Source: Parathalassolituus penaei
GTDB taxonomy: Bacteria; Pseudomonadota; Gammaproteobacteria; Pseudomonadales; Oceanobacteraceae
Length of the DNA stretch: 64,000 bases
Assembly (NCBI RefSeq): GCF_026626885.1
Contig: NZ_JAPNOA010000005.1
Span: forward strand, 1 to 64,000
Direction of reading: 5' to 3'
Below are positions 25,420 through 35,150 of the stretch, piece by piece (positions within the stretch are counted from its first letter, which is position 1; the number at the start of each line of letters is the position of its first letter). Position numbers and translations under genes: made by a program. The notes beneath the pieces were generated by a model. The model made no database searches. It saw only the letters and a program-made list of their open reading frames with translations, and was not told the origin of the DNA.

Positions 25420-26349
25420 TTCGGAAAACCAGCGTTCCCGCAAGCCTCATAACCGTGTCTTCGGCGGCCCGGCTGAGGGTCAGTGCCGACCATTCGCTTC
25501 ACTGCGAACATGTGCTGACCACACTCTAACGCGCCAAACCATTGAGCACACCTGTACCAAGGAAGTAGCCGGGGCAGACCAGCGTTTAACTTCCATGGCC
25601 CCAATCTGGTTAAAAATCAGCAGCACCGACTTTCAGAAACGTCCAGAGGATCTGGATGACAGCACTCGCAAAAACTGCAAAGCGTTTTTCCGCAGAACCT
25701 TGGACATTCTGAAAACCCTGTATGGTTCTGTGTGAAAGCATCGGATCACGTGAGCGATACCATACCATCGAGTCTTTTCCACCTTCGCCGCAGCCGCACG
25801 CTCGTGACACGTCTCCTGGGGGCTCGGGGTTTGCCTGGGGGCCCAGCACCATGGATTACCATGGCATAAAGACAGTCAATCCGGAATCAAGACTTGTCTC
25901 TGCCCTGATTAACTATCCCGGATTTCGCAACAATTTCGACCATTCAGAAAAGCGTTCAAAAAACGCTCCGCAACAAACACCGCCCAATCGTCGACAATCC
26001 ATCAGAAGAAACAAATCAGAAAAAATACCTTTCGTCGGATATTCAAAATGTAACCATGAGTAGTGATTTATTTCTCATTTGAGACTCAATTCCAATTAAT
26101 TGAAAAAATAACCCTTAAAAATGTTAAAAAATGTAAATTTGGGACAATGGTATTTTTTTTGCCGACATTAGCAACAAAATCAATACCATTATTGTAGGAC
26201 AATCAGATTATCCTGAAAAAACACAAGGTTAGGCGTTTTTTTAAGCCAATATCAGCCACAGATGCGGCAATTGACGCTTGTTAAGGCACTATCTACCATT
26301 CGCTCGACTATTAACAAAAATATACAAAAAGACATACAAAACCACTTAA

Positions 26350-26436
26350 CCGCAATAATAAAAAGCCAGCCAGAGACAAGCTGATGGAACTTCCCAACCA
26401 ACAGTTTGTCGTGCCGGCTTTTTTGGTTTGTTGCGG
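26350..26436 (+). promoter_or_regulatory. Structured leader or attenuator before the DUF11 operon
   Basis: Three nested complementary pairs are seen: CCGCAA with TTGCGG (26350-26355 and 26431-26436), AAAAAGCC with GGCTTTTTT (26360-26367 and 26416-26424), and GACAAGCTG with CAGTTTGTC (26375-26383 and 26402-26410, one G-U pair). The T-run after the middle stem makes it look like an intrinsic terminator with an extended apical arm, 62 bases before the first gene. It could be an attenuator or riboswitch-like leader, or the terminator of an upstream transcript. It fits no riboswitch class I know. Confidence 0.55.
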
Positions 26437-26498
26437 CATACCGAACATGCGCACTACGCGAACGATCGGGCCACCTTACCGGGAATAAGGAGACAAGA

Positions 26499-27494
26499 AT
26501 GACATGTCTTAAACAACTGGCATTAATCGGAGCCGGGTTACTGGCGTCATCTATGAGTTGGGCGGTTGGCACCGCAGCTGGCACTAATATTTCGAACACC
26601 GCCACCGCCAGTTACACATTGCCAGGCGGCACCAGTACTCTGACCAAAAGCAGCACCGTCAGCCTGGTCGTCCTTGAACTGATCGATGTCAACGTTGTTT
26701 CCGGAAACAGCAGCAGCGTTTCAACTACAGCGGGCGCCACTAACCAGGTATTAACCTACACCGTTACCAACGTAGGTAACGGTCAGGAAGACTTCGTACT
26801 GGATGTCACCCAGTTAACGACCGATAACTTCGATACCACTAACGTGCGGGTATATCGCGATACTAACGGTAATGGCGTCTTCGATTCTGGTGACACCCAG
26901 CTAACCGCAGGCTCTTCTTCCATAGGCTTGCTGGCTGATGCCAGTGCCACCATTTTTGTGGTGTCCGATGTTCCAGGTACTGGCACAACTGGCGACCTTA
27001 GCCAACTACGCCTGACCGCCTCCTCCGAAACGGTTGACACCCGAGGAGGAACTCCTGGTAGCAGCATCTCCGGTGCAGGATCCGGCGGCGCACCCGATGC
27101 AGTGGTGGGGAATAATTACACCAGTAATGCCACGGGCACCCTTGAGCTGGGAACCAGTAGCGCCAACGTCAGCATCAACAAAACCATTGTTGGCACCGTT
27201 GATCCTTTTGGTGGCAACACCCTGGTACCTGGCAGTGTCGTGACCTACAACATCGCCGTTGTGGTTACCGGTACTGTTAATAACCTGACCATCAGCGACC
27301 CGATTCCATCACAGATGGACTATGTCGCCAGCTCCCTGACGCTGGATAGCACCGCCCTCACCGACAGCAGTTCCGATACCGACGCTGGTAGCTTTAACTC
27401 ATCACTTGGTACCAGTGGCACCGTATCGGTCAATCTGGGATCACCATCCAGTGGCAGCAGCTACACCATCCAGCTCAAAGCTGAAATCAAGTAA
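26499..27494 (+). CDS. Secreted DUF11-type surface protein
   Basis: The 331-residue protein has a signal peptide (residues 1-23, MTCLKQLALIGAGLLA then SSMSWA) followed by Thr/Ser/Asn/Gly-rich beta-sandwich repeats. The DUF11-like C-terminal half has the recurrent theme of dissolving pairs such as YNIAVVVTG, ISDPIPSQMDYVASSLTLD. An acidic DTNGNGVFDSGD loop near residue 130 could bind calcium. AAGGAG precedes the ATG at 26499, which excludes a longer in-frame start. It is the first of four cotranscribed genes with related domains. Its role, probably as a subunit or ligand of a surface structure, is unknown. Confidence 0.8.
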   Translation: MTCLKQLALIGAGLLASSMSWAVGTAAGTNISNTATASYTLPGGTSTLTKSSTVSLVVLELIDVNVVSGNSSSVSTTAGATNQVLTYTVTNVGNGQEDFVLDVTQLTTDNFDTTNVRVYRDTNGNGVFDSGDTQLTAGSSSIGLLADASATIFVVSDVPGTGTTGDLSQLRLTASSETVDTRGGTPGSSISGAGSGGAPDAVVGNNYTSNATGTLELGTSSANVSINKTIVGTVDPFGGNTLVPGSVVTYNIAVVVTGTVNNLTISDPIPSQMDYVASSLTLDSTALTDSSSDTDAGSFNSSLGTSGTVSVNLGSPSSGSSYTIQLKAEIK

Positions 27495-27502
27495 CCGGAG
27501 TT

Positions 27503-27976
27503 ATGAATATGCGCATGATCAAAATGCTGGTTGGCGCCCTTGCGTTTGCCCCCCTGATGGCATTCGCTCAGGTCAGTCTGACCACCACCGCCTTCCATAT
27601 TGTGGCGGTAAAACAGGCCGATGGCTCTGTGACCGAAGAATGGCAAAAGCCTGAAAACATTGTGCCGGGTGATCTGGTGGGTTATCGCATCCACTACGTT
27701 AACTCCGGTAAGGAAACCGCAACCGACGTGGTGGTGAACAACCCGGTGCCAGACAACACCGAATACGTCGTCAACAGCGCGGCTGGCATGAATAGCCAGA
27801 TCACCTATTCCGCGGATCAGGGCAAGAAGTTCGCCCGGGCTGCTGAATTAACCGTCGAAGAGAACGGTGCACAACGCCCTGCGAAGGCGAGCGAAATTAC
27901 CCACATTCGCTGGAGTATCAACTCCGTAGCCGCTGGTAGCAGTGGTGATGTGGAATTCAAGGTTCGAGTCAAATAA
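27503..27976 (+). CDS. Small secreted DUF11 domain protein
   Basis: The 157-residue protein consists of a signal peptide (about 1-24, ending FAQ after MAFA) and one DUF11 domain with the typical VNSGKETATDVVVNNPVP and NTEYVVNSAAGMNSQ motifs and the end sequence GDVEFKVRVK. It follows the previous gene after eight bases. Ribosome spacing suggests that the ATG at 27509, two codons later, may be the real start. It looks like a single-domain version of its neighbours and could be a soluble subunit of the same assembly. Confidence 0.8.
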   Translation: MNMRMIKMLVGALAFAPLMAFAQVSLTTTAFHIVAVKQADGSVTEEWQKPENIVPGDLVGYRIHYVNSGKETATDVVVNNPVPDNTEYVVNSAAGMNSQITYSADQGKKFARAAELTVEENGAQRPAKASEITHIRWSINSVAAGSSGDVEFKVRVK

Positions 27977-27993
27977 CCGGGAGACTTATTAAT

Positions 27994-29169
27994 ATGAAAC
28001 TGCAAAAAGCCCTTTGGCTGCCTGCGGTAGTAGCGGCCCTGAGTGGTGTGTCTACTGCTAATGCTGGCTCCGTCAGCTCACCTAACAGCTACACCGATGC
28101 GGGTACAAAAGTATCCAACACCGCGTCTGTTTCTTATGCTGTTGGTGGCACCAACCAGACCGATGTTGATTCCAACACCGCAACCTTTCTGGTTGACGTT
28201 AAGGTCAACTTCGTTGTTGACCGAGTAGAAACGTCTCCGTACACCGTTAGTAACGGTGGTACCACCAAAACGGTAGCAGCGTATACCATTTCCAACCTTG
28301 GTAACGCGCCAATGTCTTTCCTCGTCACCAAACCAGTGGATCAAGCCACCAACACAACCGTGTCTTATCCTACTCCGGTGGCTGACACCATTGACTTCCC
28401 TTCAAGCCCTGCCTTCAGCTTTACCGGCTCAGGCGACACCACTCTGGGTAACGGAGATGATGCTACCCTCACTGCCGTAGGCTCGCACTACGCCACGATC
28501 CTGGTACAACCAGACGAAACCTACACCGTCTACGTCACCATGACAGATGCCGGGTTTGTTGGTGTTGATGCCGATATCGCCTCTCTGCTGACGACTGTAT
28601 ATGGCTACAAGGCTTCCTATAGCTCCGATGGCACCTTGGCAGCAACCGAGCATGATGTAGACACTGGCGACCAGGACCCAACAAACGGCTCCACCGCCAC
28701 CTCTGGTAGCGATAATATCAACGCCGTTGATATTGTTTATGCTGATGTGGGCCGCAACAACACCGAAACCGTTGATAACGCCGTAGAACTGGACTTCCCA
28801 TTCCTGGCGATTGTGAAAACTTCTCAGGTCATCTCCGACCCTATCAACGGCACTACCAATCCAAAAGCCATTCCTGGCGCCGTTGTTGAATACTCCCTGG
28901 AAGTTCAGAACTGGGGCGGTGCTGCTGCTGCCGGCATTAACCTGTCGGACGCGATTCCAGCCAATACGACCTATGTTGCCAACTCCACCGAGCTTGATAG
29001 TGTTGCAGTGACCGATACCGGCACTATGGCTACTACTGTCGAAGCAACCATTGCGACGCTTGCGGCTGCCACAGTACCAGGCCACCCAGCTGGCTATCCA
29101 ACTCCAACCAGTACGGCAACTGGTACCCCAACGACAAAAACCGTCACGTTCCGCGTAACCATCAACTAA
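27994..29169 (+). CDS. Secreted DUF11-type protein
   Basis: The 391-residue protein has a signal peptide (about 1-24, ending NAG) and two beta-sandwich regions; the second (about 270-390) is a DUF11 domain with VEYSLEVQNWGGAAAAGINL and SDAIPANTTYVANSTELDS. The N-terminal region shares the NTASVSYAVGGT pattern with the first gene and the giant downstream protein, so the set looks like a paralogous family grown by duplication. GGGAG precedes the start. The protein is acidic, cysteine-free and rich in Thr, Val and Asp, as expected for an extracellular structural protein. Confidence 0.8.
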   Translation: MKLQKALWLPAVVAALSGVSTANAGSVSSPNSYTDAGTKVSNTASVSYAVGGTNQTDVDSNTATFLVDVKVNFVVDRVETSPYTVSNGGTTKTVAAYTISNLGNAPMSFLVTKPVDQATNTTVSYPTPVADTIDFPSSPAFSFTGSGDTTLGNGDDATLTAVGSHYATILVQPDETYTVYVTMTDAGFVGVDADIASLLTTVYGYKASYSSDGTLAATEHDVDTGDQDPTNGSTATSGSDNINAVDIVYADVGRNNTETVDNAVELDFPFLAIVKTSQVISDPINGTTNPKAIPGAVVEYSLEVQNWGGAAAAGINLSDAIPANTTYVANSTELDSVAVTDTGTMATTVEATIATLAAATVPGHPAGYPTPTSTATGTPTTKTVTFRVTIN

Positions 29170-29178
29170 GACTGCCCC

Positions 29179-32100
29179 ATGCAGCAGCCTGTTATTCATT
29201 TATCAGCCATTACACCACCCGCCGGGCCTTTGGCCTGGCTGCGTGGTCGGCTGACAGTGATTCCAACGCTGCTGCTTATTCTGTCTGGCGGAGTGGTCCA
29301 TGCGGCGACCACTCCTGCCAACACCGAAATTACCAACATTGCGGTTGCCGACTATCTGGTTGGCAACAGCAGTGTGCGCCGAACCAGCTCGGTATCCCTT
29401 ACGACAGAAGAAATCAGCTTTAGCCCGGCAGCGACCGGTGCCACGCTTGAGTTTTTACATCAGTCGAGCGCCACGGCTTCCGACACCATTACCCTTAACG
29501 ATTCCGAATGTGCGGATAGCAGCGGCAGCTTTACCAGCTCCAGCAGCTTTCTGGATATGACCGGCAGCAGCCAGGCCATTCCGGGTAACTACAGCATCAC
29601 CACCTCAGACTACGGTTTTAAAGTCGGTGAACCTTTGCTGGTGCGTGTTGAAGATCAGGATCAGAACCTCAACCCGGTGCGTCTGGATACCGTTGAAGTC
29701 ACCATTACCAACAGTATGGGTACCGATACAGAGCTATTGCGCCTGACCGAATCCGGCGTGGATACCGGTATTTTTTATGGCGTACTGAACACCGTAGCCC
29801 TCGACAGCAGTATCGCCAGTTATAACTGTGAATTGTCGATGATGAACGGCGAACAGGCTGTTGCCCTCTATATAGATAACAACGACGACACCGACAGCCT
29901 GCGCGACAGCGCTGATTTTGACCCCTACAGCCGTGTGTTTGATGCCTATTCCGGTGCACTGTTGAGTGGTGTGACCGTTAAAATTATTGACACCAGTACC
30001 GGTCAGGAAGCCACCGTATACGATGACGACGGTGTAACCCGTTTCCCATCCGAAGTGGTGACCGGCTCCGGCACCGCCATTACCGCCAGTGCCACTGACA
30101 GCACCGGCAGCCAACCGGTATTCCCGGAAGGTGCATTTCGTTTCCCGTATCTGCCAAACGGCACGTATCAACTGGAATTTGTTACCCCAACCAATTACCG
30201 GATTCCATCCCAGGCCACCGATGCCCAGATCAACAGCCTGAGCACTGGCCCATACCTGTTAAACGGTATCTCCCGCGCCGGAGAATTTACGGTTCGTAAC
30301 CATATTTTTGCCACCGATATTCCGGCCGACCCACTCGACTCCGGCATTATCCTGCGCAAGGTTGCCAGCGTTACCAGCGCCGGTGTGGGTGACTATATCC
30401 GTTTCAGCGTCACCCTGACCCTGGCCGACGTAAACCTTACCGATGGCAAACTGGTAGACCTGTTGCCAACCGGACTGCAATACGTCAGTGGTTCCACCCA
30501 GTTTGGTGACGAAGCCGCGACCGACCCGGAAATCAGCAGCAACGGCCGCACCCTGACGTTCAGCGTGCCGGATACCGATGCCAACGCGACCTTCACTGTC
30601 AGTTACGTAACCCGGGTTACGCCTCAGGCCCACGACTATGTGGTTAACCGGATACAACTGGTCGATGACGTCTTGACCACCCAGGAAGCTACGGCGCGCG
30701 TACAGATCGAAGATGAATTCTTCCGCGATCGTTCACGCCTGTTTGGCCGTGTATACGTGGGCGACTGTAAAGCCGACAGCCAGAAAGAAGGTGTTGAAGG
30801 TATCCGTCTGTATATGGAAGACGGCACCTATGTGGTAACCGACGAAGCCGGTGAATGGCATATCGAAAACGTTCGCCCAGGCTCACACGTTGTCCAGATC
30901 GACACCGTTACCCTGCCACCATGGCTCGAACTGCAGACCTGTGACAACCTCGGTTTCCATGCCGGTCGCAGCTTCAGCCAGTTTGTGGATCTGCAACCGG
31001 GCACCCTGTGGCGCGTGGATTTCACCCTGAAAATGAAAGAACCCGCCAAAGGTGAAATTACCCAGTACCTGACCCAGACCCTGGCGCCACTGGCAACCGA
31101 TAGCGATGGTCACCTGCCATTTAACTCCCCTGTTGCTGAAAAGCTGCACTACCAGCTGGACGTCACCGGTACCGGTCTGGCCGTTAATCAGGTGGTGCAG
31201 ATGGTATCCCTGCCGGAAGGTGTTATGTATGAGCAGGGCTCCAGTACCCTGGACGGCAAACCAATCCCGGACCCACGTTATATCAGCAACACCCTGATGT
31301 ACGACCTGGGGGATAAACCGGCTGAGTGGAAACAGCAGATCCTGTTTAACGGTATTGTGACCGACAAAGCCATAGCCGGTGAACTCAAGACCAAATCCGT
31401 CACCCGCTTCCAGGTAGAAGATAAAAAAGGCCAGGTTCCAGCGGTCGAGACCCGTGCGCGCCTGACCTTGCCACCGCCCAAAGAGCTGATCGAGCAGCCA
31501 CGTTATCCGAAGTTCGACGTGTTTTTTGCCGAACTATCCGATGATGACAAATACACCATGGACTCCGTAGTGGAGCGTCTGCTGGATCTGCGCGACCTGA
31601 AACTGGAAGTTGTCGGCCACACCGACACCACCCGTATTGCACCACGCAGCCGCCATATTTTCCCGGATAACCAGGCGTTGTCGGAAGCGCGTGCGCAGTC
31701 GGTTGCCAACTATCTGAGTGAAGAACTGGAACTGACCCCCGAACAGATTTCGGCCACCGGTAAAGGTGAAACCGACCCGATTGCCAGCAACGATACCGTT
31801 GAAGGCAAGGCCCAGAACCGTCGAGTTGAAGTCAAACTGCTGGGTGGCAAACCGGATATCAAACTGGAATCCCTCGGTGCCCAGTTACAGACCGAGTCGA
31901 TTGAAGCCAGCATTCCGGGGATTGCCCGTCTGAACGGTGGCGCTGGCAGCGCTGCCACTGCGGCAGGTGGCGAAGACTTTGTCGAAATGAAGCACATGCC
32001 AGAGTTTGATGAGACCTGGTTTGCCCAACAGCCAGAAGAACCCACCTGGGTCTGGCCGCGTCTGGATATCAGCCCGAGCATTTCCGCGACCCACGTGGCA

Positions 32101-35070
32101 ATTATGCATACCAAAGGCCAGCGTGTACGTCTGCTGCTGGAAGGCAAGGAAGTTGATCTGATCAACTATGACACCAGCTACCCGAGTGCACGGCGAAACC
32201 TGATGGTCAGCACCTGGCGTGGTATCAAGATTCAACCCGGTGCCAACCGTTTTACCGCCGAGATCCGTGATAGCCGTGGCAATCTGGTTAAAACCATGGA
32301 ATCTCGTGTCCAGTATGCCCAGATACCTGCCAAGGCTGAACTGTTGACCGACCAGAGTGTGCTGGTTGCGGATGGTATTAACCCTCCACAAATCAAGGTA
32401 CGTCTGACTGATAAAGACGGTTACCCGATTCGCGCTAACCTGCAAGGCTCGCTTGATATCAGCAATCCGTATCAGCTGTTGAAGATCAAGCAGGAGCAAG
32501 ATGCTAATCCATTAAACGGCAATACTGAAAATACCTACTACGTGGGTGAAGATGGTATTGCCAATATTCGTCTGCAGCCGGTTTCCAAAGCCGGTGAAGT
32601 GGTACTGACTTTTACTTATGACAACGGCCAAAGTGACGAACTGCGCGTGTGGTTAAAACCACAACCACGCGAATGGATCCTGGTTGGTCTGGGTGAAGGT
32701 ACCTGGGGTTATACCAACAGTGGTGGTGACGCCGAAAGCCGCAAGGCCGCCGGTATTGATGACAACATCTATAACGATGGCCGTGTTGCGTTTTATACCC
32801 AGGGCCAGATCAAAGGTGAATGGTTGCTGACCGCTGCCTACGACAGCGGCAAACCTGAGTCTGAGGCTTTCTCTCATCTGATTGATGCCGACCGTTATTA
32901 CACTCTGTACGGTGACGCCAGCGAACAACAACTGGATGCCAGCTCGGCGCGTAAGCTGTATGTGCGTATTGAACGTGACCGTTTCTACGCCATGTTTGGT
33001 GATATCAACACTGGCCTCAACAAAACCAAACTGGGCGCTTACAACCGTAAAATGACCGGTGTGCAGTCCGCTTATGATGGCAAAAACATCGAAGCTACCG
33101 GTTTTGTAGCCCAAACCAATAACGGTTTTATGCGTGACGAAATCCAGGGTGACGGCACCTCCGGTTTGTACCAGCTGAGCCAGCAATCCATTGTCCAGAG
33201 CAGTGAAACCATTCGTATTGAAGTGCGCGACCGTTACCGCAGTGAAGTGATTATCTCCAGCAAGACCCTGGTGCGCGATGCCGACTACGTGCTGGATTAC
33301 CAGGATGGCACCATCTACTTCAAGGAACCGATTCGTGCCACCGACTCCGACTTTAACCCGCGTTATATCGTTGCGGAGTACGAGGTCGATACCGGTGCTG
33401 ACTCATTAGGCTTTATCTCCGGTGGCCGTGCCGGTGTCAAACTGATGGATGACAAGGTTAAAGCCGGTATTACCTCCCTGAATCAGAACCAACCTGACCA
33501 GCACGGTGAATTAAACGCCGTGGATGCCAAGGTGCGTATTGGCAAAACCGAAATTGCTGCGGAAGTGGGTCAAAGCAGTCAAAGCACCACCGAAGGAAAA
33601 CAGGATGGCAGCGCCCATCTGGTTGAGGTCACTCATCGTTCTGACAAAGCCGAGGCCAAAGCCTATGTGCGCCGCCAGACTGAAAACTACGGCGTAGATC
33701 AGACCATCAATAGCGAAAACGACTATGCCAAAGAAGGTGTGGACGGTGCGGTATTCCTCAGTGATAACGATCGTCTGCAAACCCAGACCTTCCACCATCA
33801 GCAGCTGAGCACCGGTTACGACACCTATCAGAACGAAACCGAGTTACAACACGACCTCAATGACGAGCAGCAGCTCAGCTTTGGTACCCTGAATTACCAG
33901 GCAGAATCCGAAAGTGGTGATGAATACGCCGACCAGCTGACCGCCGGAGCCAGCACCAAGGTGATGGGTGGCCGTATGCAAGTCAGTGCCAAAGCCTATT
34001 CCAACATCAGCCGTCGCAGTACCTCCTACGACGAATTAAAACTGGGTACCGACTATAAACTGACCGAACGTACTACCCTGTTTGCCAGCCATGAAACCGG
34101 CTTCAGTCGTGAAGCACCGGAACGCACCAGCTCTGGTGTACGTACATCTCCATGGAAAGGCGCCAAGGTCGAGCAGAGTGTTGAACAGTTCCGTCAGGAA
34201 GATGCGTACCAGTTGATGGCACTGTCGGGCATCAACCAGGATTTCGAAATCGATGACCGCTGGACCGCCAGCCTCGGTTTTGACCAGGCCCGTAATATCG
34301 AAGCCAACCAACCGGCTGAAGATATCGACATGACCGAAGACTACTACGCCACCCATACAGGTCTGGCTTACACCACCAAAGCCTGGCAGTGGAACAGCCG
34401 TCTGGAATACCGCGATGGTAGTGTGACCGACAAGTGGGTAGCTCGTAGTGGTCTGTACCACCCGGTGAACGATGACATCGCGACTGGCGGCAGTCTGGAC
34501 TACTTCCGTTCCCTGAAGGAAGGTTCCTATTCCAAGGAGCTGGATGTGGTATACGACCTCGCCCTGCGCCCACGCCAGTCACCATTTGCCATGCTGGCGC
34601 AGACCCGTTGGTCACAAAGCTCCACTGGCGGTGAAAACGTCACTAACGACCAGCGTACCCGCAAACTGATCCAGAACTTCCATACCAACTGGCAGGTGTC
34701 AGACTACGATCAGCTGGCCAACCAGTACGGTATCAAGCGGGTGCTGGATCAGTACAACGGCGGTGATTACGCCTCCACCACGGATTACATGGCTGCTGAA
34801 TGGCGTCACCACTTCAGCGAACACTGGGATATTGGCGCGCACGGCCGCCGTCTGCACCTGTATGAAAGTGAGCAGGTTGAATACGGCACCGGCCTGTCGA
34901 TTGGCTGGATTCCGAAAACCAACGCCTGGTTGGGCGTAGGTTACAACTTCAGCGGCTTTATCGATGGCGACTTCTCCGCCGCCAACTTTACCGCCAAAGG
35001 TGTGTTCCTGAAGATCCGCTTCAAGGCCGACCAGAACAGCCTGGCCGGTATGAGATCACAGTTCTACTAG
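29179..35070 (+). CDS. Giant DUF11/OmpA/beta-barrel surface protein
   Basis: The 1963-residue protein starts with a signal peptide (about 14-43, ending VHA). It then shows an N-terminal beta region related to the smaller paralogs, a DUF11 domain (about 390-510), a CNA-B/SdrD-like domain (about 520-575, GVEGIRLYMEDGTYVVTDE) and further DUF11-like sequence. An OmpA-type peptidoglycan-binding domain follows (about 775-890, with GHTD, NQALSEARAQSVANYL and NRRVE), then an Ig-like domain (about 1050-1160). The C-terminal 780 residues have alternating aromatic strands ending in FLKIRF, as in an outer-membrane barrel. It probably anchors to the outer membrane and peptidoglycan and displays or exports the upstream proteins. 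It is last in the operon. Confidence 0.8.
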   Translation: MQQPVIHLSAITPPAGPLAWLRGRLTVIPTLLLILSGGVVHAATTPANTEITNIAVADYLVGNSSVRRTSSVSLTTEEISFSPAATGATLEFLHQSSATASDTITLNDSECADSSGSFTSSSSFLDMTGSSQAIPGNYSITTSDYGFKVGEPLLVRVEDQDQNLNPVRLDTVEVTITNSMGTDTELLRLTESGVDTGIFYGVLNTVALDSSIASYNCELSMMNGEQAVALYIDNNDDTDSLRDSADFDPYSRVFDAYSGALLSGVTVKIIDTSTGQEATVYDDDGVTRFPSEVVTGSGTAITASATDSTGSQPVFPEGAFRFPYLPNGTYQLEFVTPTNYRIPSQATDAQINSLSTGPYLLNGISRAGEFTVRNHIFATDIPADPLDSGIILRKVASVTSAGVGDYIRFSVTLTLADVNLTDGKLVDLLPTGLQYVSGSTQFGDEAATDPEISSNGRTLTFSVPDTDANATFTVSYVTRVTPQAHDYVVNRIQLVDDVLTTQEATARVQIEDEFFRDRSRLFGRVYVGDCKADSQKEGVEGIRLYMEDGTYVVTDEAGEWHIENVRPGSHVVQIDTVTLPPWLELQTCDNLGFHAGRSFSQFVDLQPGTLWRVDFTLKMKEPAKGEITQYLTQTLAPLATDSDGHLPFNSPVAEKLHYQLDVTGTGLAVNQVVQMVSLPEGVMYEQGSSTLDGKPIPDPRYISNTLMYDLGDKPAEWKQQILFNGIVTDKAIAGELKTKSVTRFQVEDKKGQVPAVETRARLTLPPPKELIEQPRYPKFDVFFAELSDDDKYTMDSVVERLLDLRDLKLEVVGHTDTTRIAPRSRHIFPDNQALSEARAQSVANYLSEELELTPEQISATGKGETDPIASNDTVEGKAQNRRVEVKLLGGKPDIKLESLGAQLQTESIEASIPGIARLNGGAGSAATAAGGEDFVEMKHMPEFDETWFAQQPEEPTWVWPRLDISPSISATHVAIMHTKGQRVRLLLEGKEVDLINYDTSYPSARRNLMVSTWRGIKIQPGANRFTAEIRDSRGNLVKTMESRVQYAQIPAKAELLTDQSVLVADGINPPQIKVRLTDKDGYPIRANLQGSLDISNPYQLLKIKQEQDANPLNGNTENTYYVGEDGIANIRLQPVSKAGEVVLTFTYDNGQSDELRVWLKPQPREWILVGLGEGTWGYTNSGGDAESRKAAGIDDNIYNDGRVAFYTQGQIKGEWLLTAAYDSGKPESEAFSHLIDADRYYTLYGDASEQQLDASSARKLYVRIERDRFYAMFGDINTGLNKTKLGAYNRKMTGVQSAYDGKNIEATGFVAQTNNGFMRDEIQGDGTSGLYQLSQQSIVQSSETIRIEVRDRYRSEVIISSKTLVRDADYVLDYQDGTIYFKEPIRATDSDFNPRYIVAEYEVDTGADSLGFISGGRAGVKLMDDKVKAGITSLNQNQPDQHGELNAVDAKVRIGKTEIAAEVGQSSQSTTEGKQDGSAHLVEVTHRSDKAEAKAYVRRQTENYGVDQTINSENDYAKEGVDGAVFLSDNDRLQTQTFHHQQLSTGYDTYQNETELQHDLNDEQQLSFGTLNYQAESESGDEYADQLTAGASTKVMGGRMQVSAKAYSNISRRSTSYDELKLGTDYKLTERTTLFASHETGFSREAPERTSSGVRTSPWKGAKVEQSVEQFRQEDAYQLMALSGINQDFEIDDRWTASLGFDQARNIEANQPAEDIDMTEDYYATHTGLAYTTKAWQWNSRLEYRDGSVTDKWVARSGLYHPVNDDIATGGSLDYFRSLKEGSYSKELDVVYDLALRPRQSPFAMLAQTRWSQSSTGGENVTNDQRTRKLIQNFHTNWQVSDYDQLANQYGIKRVLDQYNGGDYASTTDYMAAEWRHHFSEHWDIGAHGRRLHLYESEQVEYGTGLSIGWIPKTNAWLGVGYNFSGFIDGDFSAANFTAKGVFLKIRFKADQNSLAGMRSQFY

Positions 35071-35086
35071 CGCCCGGCCAGATCCG

Positions 35087-35142
35087 GTCGGACGTCGGAC
35101 GTCGGACGTCGGACGTCGGACGTCGGGCGTCGGGCGTCGGGT
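35087..35142. repeat. Heptamer satellite, eight units
   Basis: Five exact copies of GTCGGAC are followed by two of GTCGGGC and one GTCGGGT, in a perfect seven-base register directly between the giant gene and the 330-base tandem array. The related string GACGTCGGGCGCG forms the linker of each array unit, so the satellite probably expanded from a linker by slippage. Confidence 0.95.
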
Positions 35143-35150
35143 CCTATCTT

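Larger units (their letters stand above)
25300..26498. other. Long intergenic region without recognised genes
   Basis: These 1.2 kb separate acs from the divergent DUF11 operon. The first 130 bases hold the acs promoter region. Short open frames at 25412-25735 and 25722-26063 resemble no family I know and have no good start signals. The right half is clearly AT-richer than the surroundings and holds an inverted repeat AATGGTATT/AATACCATT (26146-26154 and 26182-26190), a possible operator, and the structured leader at 26350-26436. The change in base composition suggests acquired or regulatory DNA. Confidence 0.5.

Noticed and set aside
25412-26063. Two short overlapping open frames (107 and 113 codons) between acs and the DUF11 operon
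   Set aside because: No family resemblance, no ribosome binding site, and unlike amino acid composition; more likely non-coding.
26350-26436. Cyclic di-GMP (GEMM) riboswitch upstream of the DUF11 operon
   Set aside because: The conserved GEMM core and tetraloop receptor sequences are absent; only the general terminator-like fold is supported.
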